Assembly (NCBI GenBank): GCA_944382705.1
Contig: CALWNE010000058.1
Coordinates: 1 to 45,918, forward strand
Direction: 5' to 3'
DNA from: an uncultured Allofournierella sp.
GTDB taxonomy: Bacteria > Bacillota > Clostridia > Oscillospirales > Ruminococcaceae
Length of the DNA stretch: 45,918 nt
Below, piece after piece: positions 24,319-32,945 of the stretch (position 1 is the stretch's first letter; each line of letters opens with the position of its first letter). A program made the translations under genes and the position numbers. A model generated the notes under the pieces. That model was not told the origin of the DNA, did no database searches, and was given only the letters and a program-made list of their open reading frames with translations.

Positions 24319-24347
24319 AGTATAGCCGAAAGACCTTTGCTTGTCAA
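24319..24347 (-). promoter_or_regulatory. SigA-type promoter of tyrS
   Basis: On the minus strand a perfect TTGACA (24347-24342), a 17-base spacer and TATACT (24324-24319), placing the start of transcription just ahead of the T-box stem I region. Confidence 0.8.
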
Positions 24348-24356
24348 GTATCCTTC

Positions 24357-26015
24357 TTATAAGGAAAGCATTTCTCGTGCGTTAGCCAGGCTCAGTTCGG
24401 TAATGTGATCACCAGAAATAATGCGCGCCAGTTCCTGTACACGACCCGCTTGGTCCAGAGGATGAATTTTAGTGTAAGTGCGCTGGCCATCCACATTTTT
24501 CTGAATTAACAGATGACTGGTAGCCAATGCAGCAATCTGAGCTGTATGGGTAATACACAGCACCTGCCGGCCCTTGGAGGTCTGCCGCAGTTTTTCGCCA
24601 ATTCGGCTGGCTGCAAGGCCGGAAACACCTGTATCGATCTCGTCGTAAATAACAGTGGGAATGGAGTCCTTTTCTGCCAAAGCGCTTTTGAGTGCCAACA
24701 TAATACGAGAAAGCTCGCCGCCAGATGCAATTTTTGCAAGAGGCTTGGGCGCTTCGCCAGGGTTAGTGGAGATATAGAATTCCACGGTATCCTGTCCGGC
24801 ACCTGCCAAAGGACCACGGGAGTGCTGTAACACAAAGCGCACACCTGGCATATTTAAAAAGGTACAAGCTTCTACCAGCTGTTCTTCCATGCGGCTAAAA
24901 GCTTTAAGCCGATTTTGAGTAAGGGCTTCGGCCAGTTTTTTGGCTTCCTGATACAACTCTTGCTTTTGCCGGTTTAGCTGTTCCAGGGTTTCGTCTGCCC
25001 GTTCAATGTGCTCCAGTTCTTCCCGCGCTTTTTCTGCAAGATGCAGAAGGTCATCTACCGTGTCGGCACCGTATTTGCGCCGCAATCGATAGATGGTATC
25101 CAGCCGTTCTTCCAAATGGTTCAATTCTGCGGGGTCAAATCCATATTCCTCAAAGCGGGCGGCCAGATCTACCGCCAGTTCCCGTGTGTTATAGTATAGG
25201 TCTGCCAGTTTTTCTTGCAAAGGCTGGAGCGATTCATCCAAAGCAGCTGCTTGTTCCATACAACCGCTGGCATCTCCCAGCATATCTGCCGCACCGCTAA
25301 ATTCATCGCCACCAGCTAAGGCATTATGAGCGTTAGAAAGTTGTTCCAGAATAGTTTGTGCATGGGTAACAATTTTGCGGCGGGCTGTAAGCCGTTCCTC
25401 TTCGCCGGTTTGTAGAGCAGCATCATCGATTTCTTCCAGTTGAAAGCGAAGCTCCTCCATACGGCGTTGCTTTTCGGCCTCTCCCAGCATTAAAGCATCT
25501 GCCTGGCGTTTTACCGCCACCAGCTCTTTATATACTTTTCGATAGGCGTTGAATTCCAGCTGGTTTTGCGCAAAGGCATCAATAATGCCCAGATGTTTGG
25601 CAGGGTCAGTTAGGCTTTGACTATCATGTTGGCCATGAATGTTAATCAATCCGGTGGAAAGCTCCCGCAAAATTGCAGCAGTAGCAGGCATACCATTAAT
25701 CCGGCAGCTGCTTTTTCCATCTGCTGTGATTTCCCTATAAATCAACAGTTCTTCGCCTGCATCATAGCCCGCTTGCTCCAATTGCATTTTAATCTGCTTG
25801 GGCAGTTGGTCAAATGTAGCCCAAATGCAAGCCTTAGATGTACCTGTACGAACCAAATCCCGACTGATGCGGTTGCCCAGAATCGCACTGATCGAGTCAA
25901 TCAGAATGGATTTACCCGCACCAGTTTCACCGGTGAGCACATTCAGGCCAGCTGTAAACTGAACGGTAACCTTTTCGATAACGGCTACATTTTCAATTCT
26001 GAGTGTGGTAAGCAT
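24357..26015 (-). CDS. recN: DNA repair protein RecN
   Basis: A 552-residue SMC-like ATPase acting early in double-strand break repair. Walker A GETGAGKS is at 29-36, a long coiled-coil-rich middle at about 155-370, then the ABC signature in ASGGELSRIMLALK and Walker B VIYDEIDTG. Length matches the family. The nearest GGAGG lies about 15 bases before the ATG, so initiation may be weak. It follows argR by 28 bases, the common Firmicutes argR-recN order. Confidence 0.96.
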   Translation of the reverse strand: MLTTLRIENVAVIEKVTVQFTAGLNVLTGETGAGKSILIDSISAILGNRISRDLVRTGTSKACIWATFDQLPKQIKMQLEQAGYDAGEELLIYREITADGKSSCRINGMPATAAILRELSTGLINIHGQHDSQSLTDPAKHLGIIDAFAQNQLEFNAYRKVYKELVAVKRQADALMLGEAEKQRRMEELRFQLEEIDDAALQTGEEERLTARRKIVTHAQTILEQLSNAHNALAGGDEFSGAADMLGDASGCMEQAAALDESLQPLQEKLADLYYNTRELAVDLAARFEEYGFDPAELNHLEERLDTIYRLRRKYGADTVDDLLHLAEKAREELEHIERADETLEQLNRQKQELYQEAKKLAEALTQNRLKAFSRMEEQLVEACTFLNMPGVRFVLQHSRGPLAGAGQDTVEFYISTNPGEAPKPLAKIASGGELSRIMLALKSALAEKDSIPTVIYDEIDTGVSGLAASRIGEKLRQTSKGRQVLCITHTAQIAALATSHLLIQKNVDGQRTYTKIHPLDQAGRVQELARIISGDHITELSLANAREMLSL

Positions 26016-26043
26016 TGCAGCTAACCCGCCCTCCTTTTACTCG

Positions 26044-26517
26044 TTAGTGCTTAGTAATGTATTGCGACAGCCGCTGACATAGAGCAAGGGCATCAGCTTC
26101 TGTTCTCATTAGAATCAGGAATGTATCATCACCAGACAGCGTGCCAACCACTTCACAGTCCCATTCCATGGAATCAAACAGTTCGCAGGCGGCGTTGGCC
26201 ATACCCGAAAAGCATTTTACCAAAACGGTGTGCCCTGCATAGTCCGCTTTCAGTACGGATTCACGAAAAATCATCTCAAAACGACTTTGAGAGTGAATAG
26301 GCTGGCCACCTGCGCTAACAGCAGATACATAGCGGTAACTGCCCGCTCCGGTAGAAACCTTTACCAAGTTTAAATCCCGGATATCACGGGATACAGTAGC
26401 CTGAGTAACTGAGAAGCCTGCCTTGTTCAGATGCTGAAGCAAATCTTCCTGTCGGTCGATAGGATGCTGTTTGATAAGCTCCAGAATTTTTTTGTGGCGT
26501 TCATCTTTCAAAATCAT
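26044..26517 (-). CDS. argR: Arginine repressor ArgR
   Basis: A 157-residue hexameric regulator of arginine synthesis and breakdown. The N-terminal winged helix contains TQATVSRDIRDLNLVK. The C-terminal arginine-binding domain shows GTLSGDDTFLIL, the counterpart of the family GTIAGDDT motif. The ATG directly follows the nadK stop and the GGGAGG ribosome site lies in the last nadK codons, so the two are translationally linked. Conserved neighbourhood tlyA-nadK-argR-recN. Confidence 0.95.
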   Translation of the reverse strand: MILKDERHKKILELIKQHPIDRQEDLLQHLNKAGFSVTQATVSRDIRDLNLVKVSTGAGSYRYVSAVSAGGQPIHSQSRFEMIFRESVLKADYAGHTVLVKCFSGMANAACELFDSMEWDCEVVGTLSGDDTFLILMRTEADALALCQRLSQYITKH

Positions 26518-27366
26518 TTACCTCCCTCTCAGTTTTTTATCGATTGCGTCAAATTGATCAGCCGGATTAAAGGTAATCAAATCGATGCACTGCTTTAGCA
26601 ACTCTACCTGTACACTACAGGGGTTTGTTAAAGTTTGTTCCGGCTCTCCGTCTGTGCTTAAATACACATCATTGCGCCCTCGGGTGTCTACTTGAATACG
26701 CAAGCGCCGGTCTGCCGCAAAAACCATGGAAGGTTGACGCAAGCTGTGCGCACAGATAGTACTTACTACGATGCCTTGGATATGCGTATCCAAAATGGGC
26801 CCGCCCGCTGAAAGCGAGTAAGCGGTGGAGCCGGTGGGCGTTGCCAAAATAATGCCGTCGCCCGAACAGTGATTTACCAGAATATCATCACAATAAACGC
26901 TGAAATCAATGGTTTGCAAACGGGTGCCCTTGTAAATTACCACATCATTCAAAGCAGTTTTTGGCTCCTGCTGAAGGCCATCGACGGTAACACTCAGCAG
27001 CATTCGTCGGTCTAGCTGAAACTTCTTTTTTGCGAGAGCTGCGAGTTTTTGTTCCATTTCATTTACTTCGCAGGTAGCCAAAAAACCTGTGCGCCCCAGG
27101 TTGATGCCCAAAATGGGTTTCTGCTGGTGTATACACTGCTTTGCAGTGTGCAGAATGGTGCCATCGCCGCCCACTGTAATGACAGCGTCACACAATGCCA
27201 GCGCCTTTGAAGTGGAAAAATAGTTTACCGAATCGTTTTGATAGACTGGCTGAAACATGGGGTCCAGAATTACACCAGCACCGGCCGCTTGCAGGATGTC
27301 GATGGCTTGCAACGCTACCGGAACAGCCCGTGGCTTTGTGGTATTGGGCACAATATACACCATCAT
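26518..27366 (-). CDS. nadK: NAD kinase
   Basis: A 282-residue kinase making NADP from NAD. The NAD-kinase signature GGDGT is at 66-70, and NHCSGDGIILATPTGSTAYSLSAGGP is the conserved central block that binds NAD. Start uncertain: AAGGA lies 15 bases before the ATG at 27366 but only three before a GTG at 27378, and neither spacing is ideal. Part of the tlyA-nadK-argR-recN series. Confidence 0.95.
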   Translation of the reverse strand: MMVYIVPNTTKPRAVPVALQAIDILQAAGAGVILDPMFQPVYQNDSVNYFSTSKALALCDAVITVGGDGTILHTAKQCIHQQKPILGINLGRTGFLATCEVNEMEQKLAALAKKKFQLDRRMLLSVTVDGLQQEPKTALNDVVIYKGTRLQTIDFSVYCDDILVNHCSGDGIILATPTGSTAYSLSAGGPILDTHIQGIVVSTICAHSLRQPSMVFAADRRLRIQVDTRGRNDVYLSTDGEPEQTLTNPCSVQVELLKQCIDLITFNPADQFDAIDKKLRGR

Positions 27367-27420
27367 GCTGGAAATCACCCGTCCTTCTTACATATTTAAT
27401 TGCAACATTCAGAGCAGTAG

Positions 27421-28224
27421 TTATACATCCAGCTGCTGGTGTGCAGCATCCACCACCTGTTGCACCCACTCTTGCTGAATGGGCTGGGGATTTTCTTCCT
27501 TTTGAACAAACATCAAAAACTCAATGTTGCCTTCAGGACCCTTGATGGGAGAATAATCCAACCCCTTTACCGAAAAGCCTTGTTCCACAGCATAGGCAGC
27601 TGCCTGCAAAATAACCTCCCGGTGGGTGCTGGCTTCTCGCACAACACCTTTTTTACCCACTTTTTCTTTGCCTGCTTCAAACTGAGGTTTTACCAGGCAA
27701 ACGCCCATAGCGCCCGGCTTACTTACCCGCTGTGCTACGGGAAAAATATGTTTCAATGAAATAAAAGAAACATCCACGCTGAAAAACTCAACAGGTTCCT
27801 CCAGCATATCAGGGGTAACATGTCGGATGTTTGTGCGCTCCATATTGACCACGCGGCTATCAGTGCGCAGTTTCCAGGCCAGCTGACCATATCCCACATC
27901 CACAGCGTATACCTTCACCGCACCATTCTGGAGCATACAATCGGTAAAACCGCCGGTAGAAGCGCCGATATCCATACAAACCTTACCGTTGGGGCTTAAA
28001 GGAAAAGCCTTCATGGCTTTCTCTAGTTTTAAACCGCCCCGGCTGACATAACCGATGTCATGGCCCCGTACCTCCACCTTGGCATCAGAGGAAATCATCT
28101 CCCCTGCCTTGTCGGATTTTTGCTCGTTAACAAATACGATGCCAGACATGATGAGAGCTTTTGCCCGCTCTCTGCTTTGTGCCAAACCATTCTGACACAA
28201 GTATTGGTCCAAACGAATCTTCAA
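27421..28224 (-). CDS. tlyA: TlyA-family rRNA 2'-O-methyltransferase (S4 domain plus FtsJ-like)
   Basis: A 267-residue protein with an N-terminal S4 RNA-binding domain (1-60) and an FtsJ-type SAM-binding domain beginning MDIGASTGGFTDC. Later conserved lysine and aspartate positions include SVDVSFISLK and CLVKPQFE. Mycobacterial TlyA methylates 16S and 23S rRNA; the older name hemolysin A is misleading. The start is TTG at 28224, overlapping the dxs stop (TTGA), with AGAGGA eight bases upstream; no nearby ATG has a ribosome site. Confidence 0.92.
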   Translation of the reverse strand: MKIRLDQYLCQNGLAQSRERAKALIMSGIVFVNEQKSDKAGEMISSDAKVEVRGHDIGYVSRGGLKLEKAMKAFPLSPNGKVCMDIGASTGGFTDCMLQNGAVKVYAVDVGYGQLAWKLRTDSRVVNMERTNIRHVTPDMLEEPVEFFSVDVSFISLKHIFPVAQRVSKPGAMGVCLVKPQFEAGKEKVGKKGVVREASTHREVILQAAAYAVEQGFSVKGLDYSPIKGPEGNIEFLMFVQKEENPQPIQQEWVQQVVDAAHQQLDV

Positions 28225-30086
28225 GATACTGTTCCTCTTATATCACGGATAATACCCTGGGCATCCAAACCCAGGACTTGCTTAATTTCCGGCACCGATG
28301 CATGAGGCACCTGCCCTGCATAATCCACAGCCTTGTGAATAAAGGAGCCGGTCCATTTGAACTCGGCAAGGGCCGCCTTGAATGCTTCACCAATGCCGCC
28401 TGCACGAACGCATTCCTCCACAAACACAATGGTGCGATAGCGTGTGAGCTGCTGGCAAAAATCTTCTGGCAAAGGATGAATGCGTACCAGTTTAAACACA
28501 TCCGCTTGCATTCCATCTTGCGCCAAAAGATCCTGAGCCTGAAATACATCGGCAACGGTGGCACCATAGGTGACCAATGCGATGGACGCATCTCCCTTGG
28601 AAGGATAGACATCATACAGTTGCTTGCTGCAACCGAGAGTGGCCACAGCGTCCGGCTGTGCACCACGAGCATAGCGTATAGCTCTGGGGCCTTTGCAGTG
28701 ATCCAATAGCTGCTCCATCCAATAGCGCAACTCATCGTAGTTGCAGGGGGCGTATACCGGAATACCAATCTGCCGAAAATAGGCGGGATCGTGAATTCCC
28801 TGGTGAGTCTCCCCATCTCCAGGAACAAACCCAGCCCGATCCACTGCAAATACAACATCCAGCTCCATAAGCTTCACATCGTGAATCATCTGGTCATAGG
28901 ACCGCTGCAAAAAAGTGGAATAAATAGCCACCACCGGAAGAATCCCCTGGCTGGCCAACCCTCCGGCAAAGGTAACTGCATGCTGTTCAGCCATGCCCAC
29001 ATCAAAAAAGCGCTCCGGAAATTGCCGGTAAAAATACTGGAGACCGGTGCCATATTTCATGGCAGCAGTGATGGCACACACATGGCTGCGGGTTTGCGCC
29101 AGTTCACAAAGATGGGTGCCAAATACTGTAGAAAAAGATGCAGCAGGCGACACATCCGGATCTGTAATCTGGCTGGGGTCAAAAGACGAAACACCGTGGA
29201 ATTCACCAGGGTTTTCTTCGGCAGGTTTAAACCCTTTTCCCTTAACGGTAACAGCATGCACAATAACCGGTGCTACCTGACGCTGAAGGTTTTGGAACAA
29301 AGCACACAGCTTTTGGATGTCGTGCCCATCCACCGGCCCCAGGTATTGAAATCCCATCTCCTCAAATAAAGTAGAATCATAAATACCTCTGCGCAGCAGC
29401 ATTTTGCCTCCTTGCAGCAGATGAATCAAAGGATTTCCTACCAAAGGAATAGCCGACAAAAGGGATTCGGTATTTGCCTTAGCTTTATTGTACTCTGGAT
29501 TGGTGCGCAGAATGGTTAAATGACGGGACAAGGAACCGACATTTTTAGAAATGGACATCTTGTTATCATTTAAAATGACAATCAGGTTGTTCAGGGTATC
29601 AATGTTGTTCATACCCTCATAGACCATGCCGCCGGTAAAGGCACCATCTCCGATAATTGCAATCACCTTGCCAGGCTCATTTTTGAGTTTTTTTGCCCTC
29701 GCCATACCAATGGCAACGGAAAGTGCTGTATTGCCATGGCCAGCAATAAAGGCATCATGAACGCTTTCGGAGGGCGCAGGAAACCCAGACAAACCGTTCA
29801 GCTTGCGAAGGCGTTCAAAGCCGTCTTTGCGTCCGGTGAGCAGTTTGTGTGTATAGCATTGATGTCCTACATCAAAAACAATTTTATCCTGTGGGGTCTG
29901 AAACACCCGATGAATCGCTACCGTAAGTTCGATGGTGCCCAGGTTTGACGAAAGATGACCGCCGGTTTTGGACACGCTTTCAATCAGAAAGGACCGAATC
30001 TCATGGCATAAAGTCTCCAGTTCCTGGCTGGAGAGACTTTTTAATGCCTTCGAATCTTTCATCCGTTCCAGCAATGGGTAGTTCAT
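28221..30086 (-). CDS. dxs: 1-deoxy-D-xylulose-5-phosphate synthase
   Basis: A 621-residue thiamine diphosphate enzyme making DXP, first step of the MEP isoprenoid pathway. The TPP motif begins GDGAFTGGM at 146 and ends with NDN at 173-175. Other family blocks are GHQCYTHK, the DGHD segment, EQHAVTFAGG and DRAGFVPGDGETHQG. Full length. Its product feeds the farnesyl diphosphate synthase gene three genes upstream in the same run. Confidence 0.96.
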   Translation of the reverse strand: MNYPLLERMKDSKALKSLSSQELETLCHEIRSFLIESVSKTGGHLSSNLGTIELTVAIHRVFQTPQDKIVFDVGHQCYTHKLLTGRKDGFERLRKLNGLSGFPAPSESVHDAFIAGHGNTALSVAIGMARAKKLKNEPGKVIAIIGDGAFTGGMVYEGMNNIDTLNNLIVILNDNKMSISKNVGSLSRHLTILRTNPEYNKAKANTESLLSAIPLVGNPLIHLLQGGKMLLRRGIYDSTLFEEMGFQYLGPVDGHDIQKLCALFQNLQRQVAPVIVHAVTVKGKGFKPAEENPGEFHGVSSFDPSQITDPDVSPAASFSTVFGTHLCELAQTRSHVCAITAAMKYGTGLQYFYRQFPERFFDVGMAEQHAVTFAGGLASQGILPVVAIYSTFLQRSYDQMIHDVKLMELDVVFAVDRAGFVPGDGETHQGIHDPAYFRQIGIPVYAPCNYDELRYWMEQLLDHCKGPRAIRYARGAQPDAVATLGCSKQLYDVYPSKGDASIALVTYGATVADVFQAQDLLAQDGMQADVFKLVRIHPLPEDFCQQLTRYRTIVFVEECVRAGGIGEAFKAALAEFKWTGSFIHKAVDYAGQVPHASVPEIKQVLGLDAQGIIRDIRGTVS

Positions 30087-30104
30087 AGCATTGTTCCTCT
30101 TTAT

Positions 30105-30575
30105 TTACATGATTGGGATCAAGGCGCCGATTACGGTACCCAAAAGGGCCCCACCCAAAACTTCAAAGGGGGTATGCCCAACCATTTCCTTTAATTTTTT
30201 ATCGCCCAAAATGGGTGTGCGTTTGGCTTCTTCGTCCATCCAGTTGGTAAGCAGATGGTTCAAAATTTTCGCTTGTTCTCCGGCTTCCCGGCGCACTCCC
30301 ATGGCATCGTACATAACAATGACAGCCAGCACAACCGTAATGGCAAAGATGGGAGAATGCGTTCCCTCCAGGCGCAGCGCCGCAACAACCAGCGCACACA
30401 CTGTTGCAGAGTGTGCACTGGGCATACCGCCAGCGCCCCACATCCGCTCCACATCAAACTTCCCCATCAAAATACCGTTGATGATGGTCTTTAACACCTG
30501 TGCCACCAACCAGCCTGTAAGAGGAATGCTCAGCAGAAAATTCCACTGGTACATCTCTTTGAAAAATGCGATCAT
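30105..30575 (-). CDS. Divergent PAP2-family (YuiD-like) membrane protein
   Basis: A 156-residue membrane protein of the DUF212/YuiD family, distantly related to PAP2 phosphatases. Signature blocks are GGMPSAHSA, YDAMGVRREAGEQA and the C-terminal GHTPFEVLGGALLG, with about four hydrophobic segments. Its exact reaction is unknown. Location between ispA and dxs, both isoprenoid genes, suggests a lipid-phosphate substrate, but that is inference. Confidence 0.85.
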   Translation of the reverse strand: MIAFFKEMYQWNFLLSIPLTGWLVAQVLKTIINGILMGKFDVERMWGAGGMPSAHSATVCALVVAALRLEGTHSPIFAITVVLAVIVMYDAMGVRREAGEQAKILNHLLTNWMDEEAKRTPILGDKKLKEMVGHTPFEVLGGALLGTVIGALIPIM

Positions 30576-30598
30576 TGTGAAGTTCCTTCCTTAAGATA

Positions 30599-31480
30599 TC
30601 AGTTCCGGCGATCTACCAGCTGACGAGCCAATTCTACCAGAAATTCTGCCGCAGGGCCATACTGCTGTTCCAAGGCAGTGCATACCTTCTCGTTGAGGTC
30701 TCGAGCCAGTTCCATGGCTTTTTGAGGGCCGTAAAGGGATGCAAAGGTAACCTTGCCATTTTCCAGGTCACTGCCCACCGGCTTTCCAAGTTCCTCGCTG
30801 GTGGAGGTGATATCCAGTACATCATCCACGATTTGGAACACAAGGCCAATGCCAAAGGCATATTGCTCTAAAAGATGACGGTCTTGCTGTGTAGCAGGTG
30901 CTGCACACAGGCCCATCTGCACCGCAGCGTTGATCAGAGCACCTGTTTTATTTTTATGAATCATACGCAGCTGCGTTTCATCTGGCACCTGGTTTTCAAA
31001 CGCCATGTCCAGTTCCTGGCCCAAAATCATGCCTCGGCTGCCACCTCCCAAGGACAGCTGACGAACAGCCTCGATGCGGGACTCTGGGGTGGCTTGTGTT
31101 TCGGCAATGACCTCAAACGCTTCGGTGAGAAGTGCATCTCCTGCCAGGAGCGCCTGCGCTTCGCCATAGGCTTTATGACAGGAAGGCTTGCCCCGACGGT
31201 AATCGTCATCGTCCATACAGGGCAAATCATCGTGAATCAGCGAAAAGCAGTGGAGCATTTCCACCGCACAGGCAAAGCGGCTGGCTGCCGCCACATCACC
31301 ACCCAGCATCTCACAGCTGGCCATGCACAAAATAGCCCGAATGCGCTTTCCACCTGCCAGCAAACTGTATCGTGCAGCCTGGCTGACTTGGGAGGACTGG
31401 GGCAGATATTCCTCACAAACAATTTGAAGGTCCTGCTCAAACCGCTGAAGGTACGCTGCATATTGTTCTTTGTAATTCAT
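30599..31480 (-). CDS. ispA: Farnesyl/geranylgeranyl diphosphate synthase
   Basis: A 293-residue polyprenyl synthase joining isopentenyl diphosphate to allylic diphosphates. The first aspartate-rich motif DDLPCMD is at 84-90, the second, DDVLD, at 219-223. LAGGKRIRA holds the basic substrate residues. Small residues upstream of the first motif are consistent with a C15 product, but chain length cannot be fixed by eye. The start overlaps the xseB stop (ATGA). The xseA-xseB-ispA-dxs-tlyA order is typical for Firmicutes. Confidence 0.93.
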   Translation of the reverse strand: MNYKEQYAAYLQRFEQDLQIVCEEYLPQSSQVSQAARYSLLAGGKRIRAILCMASCEMLGGDVAAASRFACAVEMLHCFSLIHDDLPCMDDDDYRRGKPSCHKAYGEAQALLAGDALLTEAFEVIAETQATPESRIEAVRQLSLGGGSRGMILGQELDMAFENQVPDETQLRMIHKNKTGALINAAVQMGLCAAPATQQDRHLLEQYAFGIGLVFQIVDDVLDITSTSEELGKPVGSDLENGKVTFASLYGPQKAMELARDLNEKVCTALEQQYGPAAEFLVELARQLVDRRN

Positions 31481-31734
31481 GCAAGGATATCCTCCTCTCG
31501 GGCTTCAATGGCTTCATTGAGCGTTTTTTTCTCTGTAAGGCCGTTTAACTTTACAGAGATCGTTTCCATTTCCAGCCTGGCTTGCTCCAAAGTTTGGGTG
31601 CAAAATTCCACCAGACTAGCTGTATCACTGTAAAGCTTAATAGCTTTATCCAGTGGCGTGCTGGGATCCGCCAGCTGTTCCAACAGTTGGTCCAGCTGCT
31701 GAATTCCCTCTTCATAGTTTTTAGGCTTTTTCAT
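31477..31734 (-). CDS. xseB: Exodeoxyribonuclease VII small subunit
   Basis: An 85-residue helical protein with the XseB pattern: YEEGIQQLDQLLEQLADPSTPLDKAIKLY-type N-terminal helices, then a Leu/Glu-rich C terminus with LEQAR. It forms the stalk partner of XseA for degrading single-stranded DNA. Overlaps both xseA (ATGA) and ispA (ATGA), so the three are translationally coupled. Confidence 0.94.
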   Translation of the reverse strand: MKKPKNYEEGIQQLDQLLEQLADPSTPLDKAIKLYSDTASLVEFCTQTLEQARLEMETISVKLNGLTEKKTLNEAIEAREEDILA

Positions 31735-32945
31735 GGAGTTTCCTCGATTTCTTCCACTTGTTCGGCATAGCAGAGAACTTTTTGCTGGTATCCTTGCAGA
31801 TAAAATCGCTGTTTTTCTTTAATTTCATCTACTGTAAGGCTTTTTCCCTTTACAGTTGTAGGAATGCCGTATCCACGGGCAAGCACCTGATAAGGACTTA
31901 AAGAATGTGCCAAAGCAGCACGGTGTTGTAGCTGCAATGCACTTTGTTCCAGCAAATGCGCTACGGTGTTTTGCAGTCTTTGCTGCTGCTGCTGCAAAAC
32001 CTGTTGCCGAGGTTGGCATAGAGTACCAGGTGTGATGGATTGCCGCTTGTTGTTCAGCTGCTCAAATCTATTATAACACATTTCAAGCCGAGCTTGAATA
32101 TTCTGCTGTATATTCGTAGAAATATTCATGATTTTTTCAAGTTCGGCCCGTTTGTCCGGCGTTGCCAGCTCCGCAGCAGCAGAGGGCGTTGGGGCACGCA
32201 AATCAGCCACGAAATCCAAAATAGAAACATCGATTTCATGGCCCACCGCAGAAATCAGCGGTGTTTTGCAGGCGAATGCAGCACGAGCAATACCCTCATC
32301 GTTAAACACCCACAGATCTTCCCTGCTTCCACCGCCCCGTGCTACCAAAATAACCTCCACACGAGGGTCTTGGTCCAGCAGCCGAATGCCGGCAGCAATT
32401 TCCTGGGCGGCCTTTTCGCCTTGAACATTAACGGCAGCCAAAACCAATTTTGCAACCGGCCAACGACGCTGGAGCACATTGCGAATATCCTGCAAGGCGG
32501 CACCGGTAGCACTGGTGACAACTCCAATCACGCCGGGGCGCTGCGGAATTGGCTGCTTGTGCTGCATCTGGAATAAACCTTCCTGCTGCAAGCGTTGCTT
32601 GAGCTGCTCAAAGGCCAGCTGGGCAGAACCCAAACCATCGGGGAAGATATCCGATACATAAACCTGAAAACTTCCAGTGCCCTCGTACAGGCTAACCCGG
32701 CATCGCACAATGACTCGCATACCATCCTGGGGTTTAAAGGCTAGCCGCCCTGCCTCCTGCCGGAACATCACCGCCTTTACACTGGAGGATTCATCACGCA
32801 GTGTAAAGTAAAAGTGACCACTCTTATAGTGGTGCACAAAGTTGGCGATTTCTCCTTTTAAGGCAATGCTGTTTAAAAACGGATCGCTGTCCAACAGCGA
32901 GCGCACATGACGATTTAAAGCTGTAACACTATATATTTCAGCCAT
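31731..32945 (-). CDS. xseA: Exodeoxyribonuclease VII large subunit
   Basis: A 404-residue nuclease subunit. An N-terminal OB fold begins YSVTALNRHVRSLLDSDPFL. The catalytic domain has GVVTSATGAALQDI, RGGGSREDLWVFND (catalytic region) and SAVGHEIDVSILDFVADLRAPTPSAAAE. A coiled-coil stretch follows to the C terminus. The start is the ATG at 32945, with GGAGGT upstream; the frame is open further but that part overlaps the TsaD-like gene and has no homology to the family. Confidence 0.96.
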   Translation of the reverse strand: MAEIYSVTALNRHVRSLLDSDPFLNSIALKGEIANFVHHYKSGHFYFTLRDESSSVKAVMFRQEAGRLAFKPQDGMRVIVRCRVSLYEGTGSFQVYVSDIFPDGLGSAQLAFEQLKQRLQQEGLFQMQHKQPIPQRPGVIGVVTSATGAALQDIRNVLQRRWPVAKLVLAAVNVQGEKAAQEIAAGIRLLDQDPRVEVILVARGGGSREDLWVFNDEGIARAAFACKTPLISAVGHEIDVSILDFVADLRAPTPSAAAELATPDKRAELEKIMNISTNIQQNIQARLEMCYNRFEQLNNKRQSITPGTLCQPRQQVLQQQQQRLQNTVAHLLEQSALQLQHRAALAHSLSPYQVLARGYGIPTTVKGKSLTVDEIKEKQRFYLQGYQQKVLCYAEQVEEIEETP

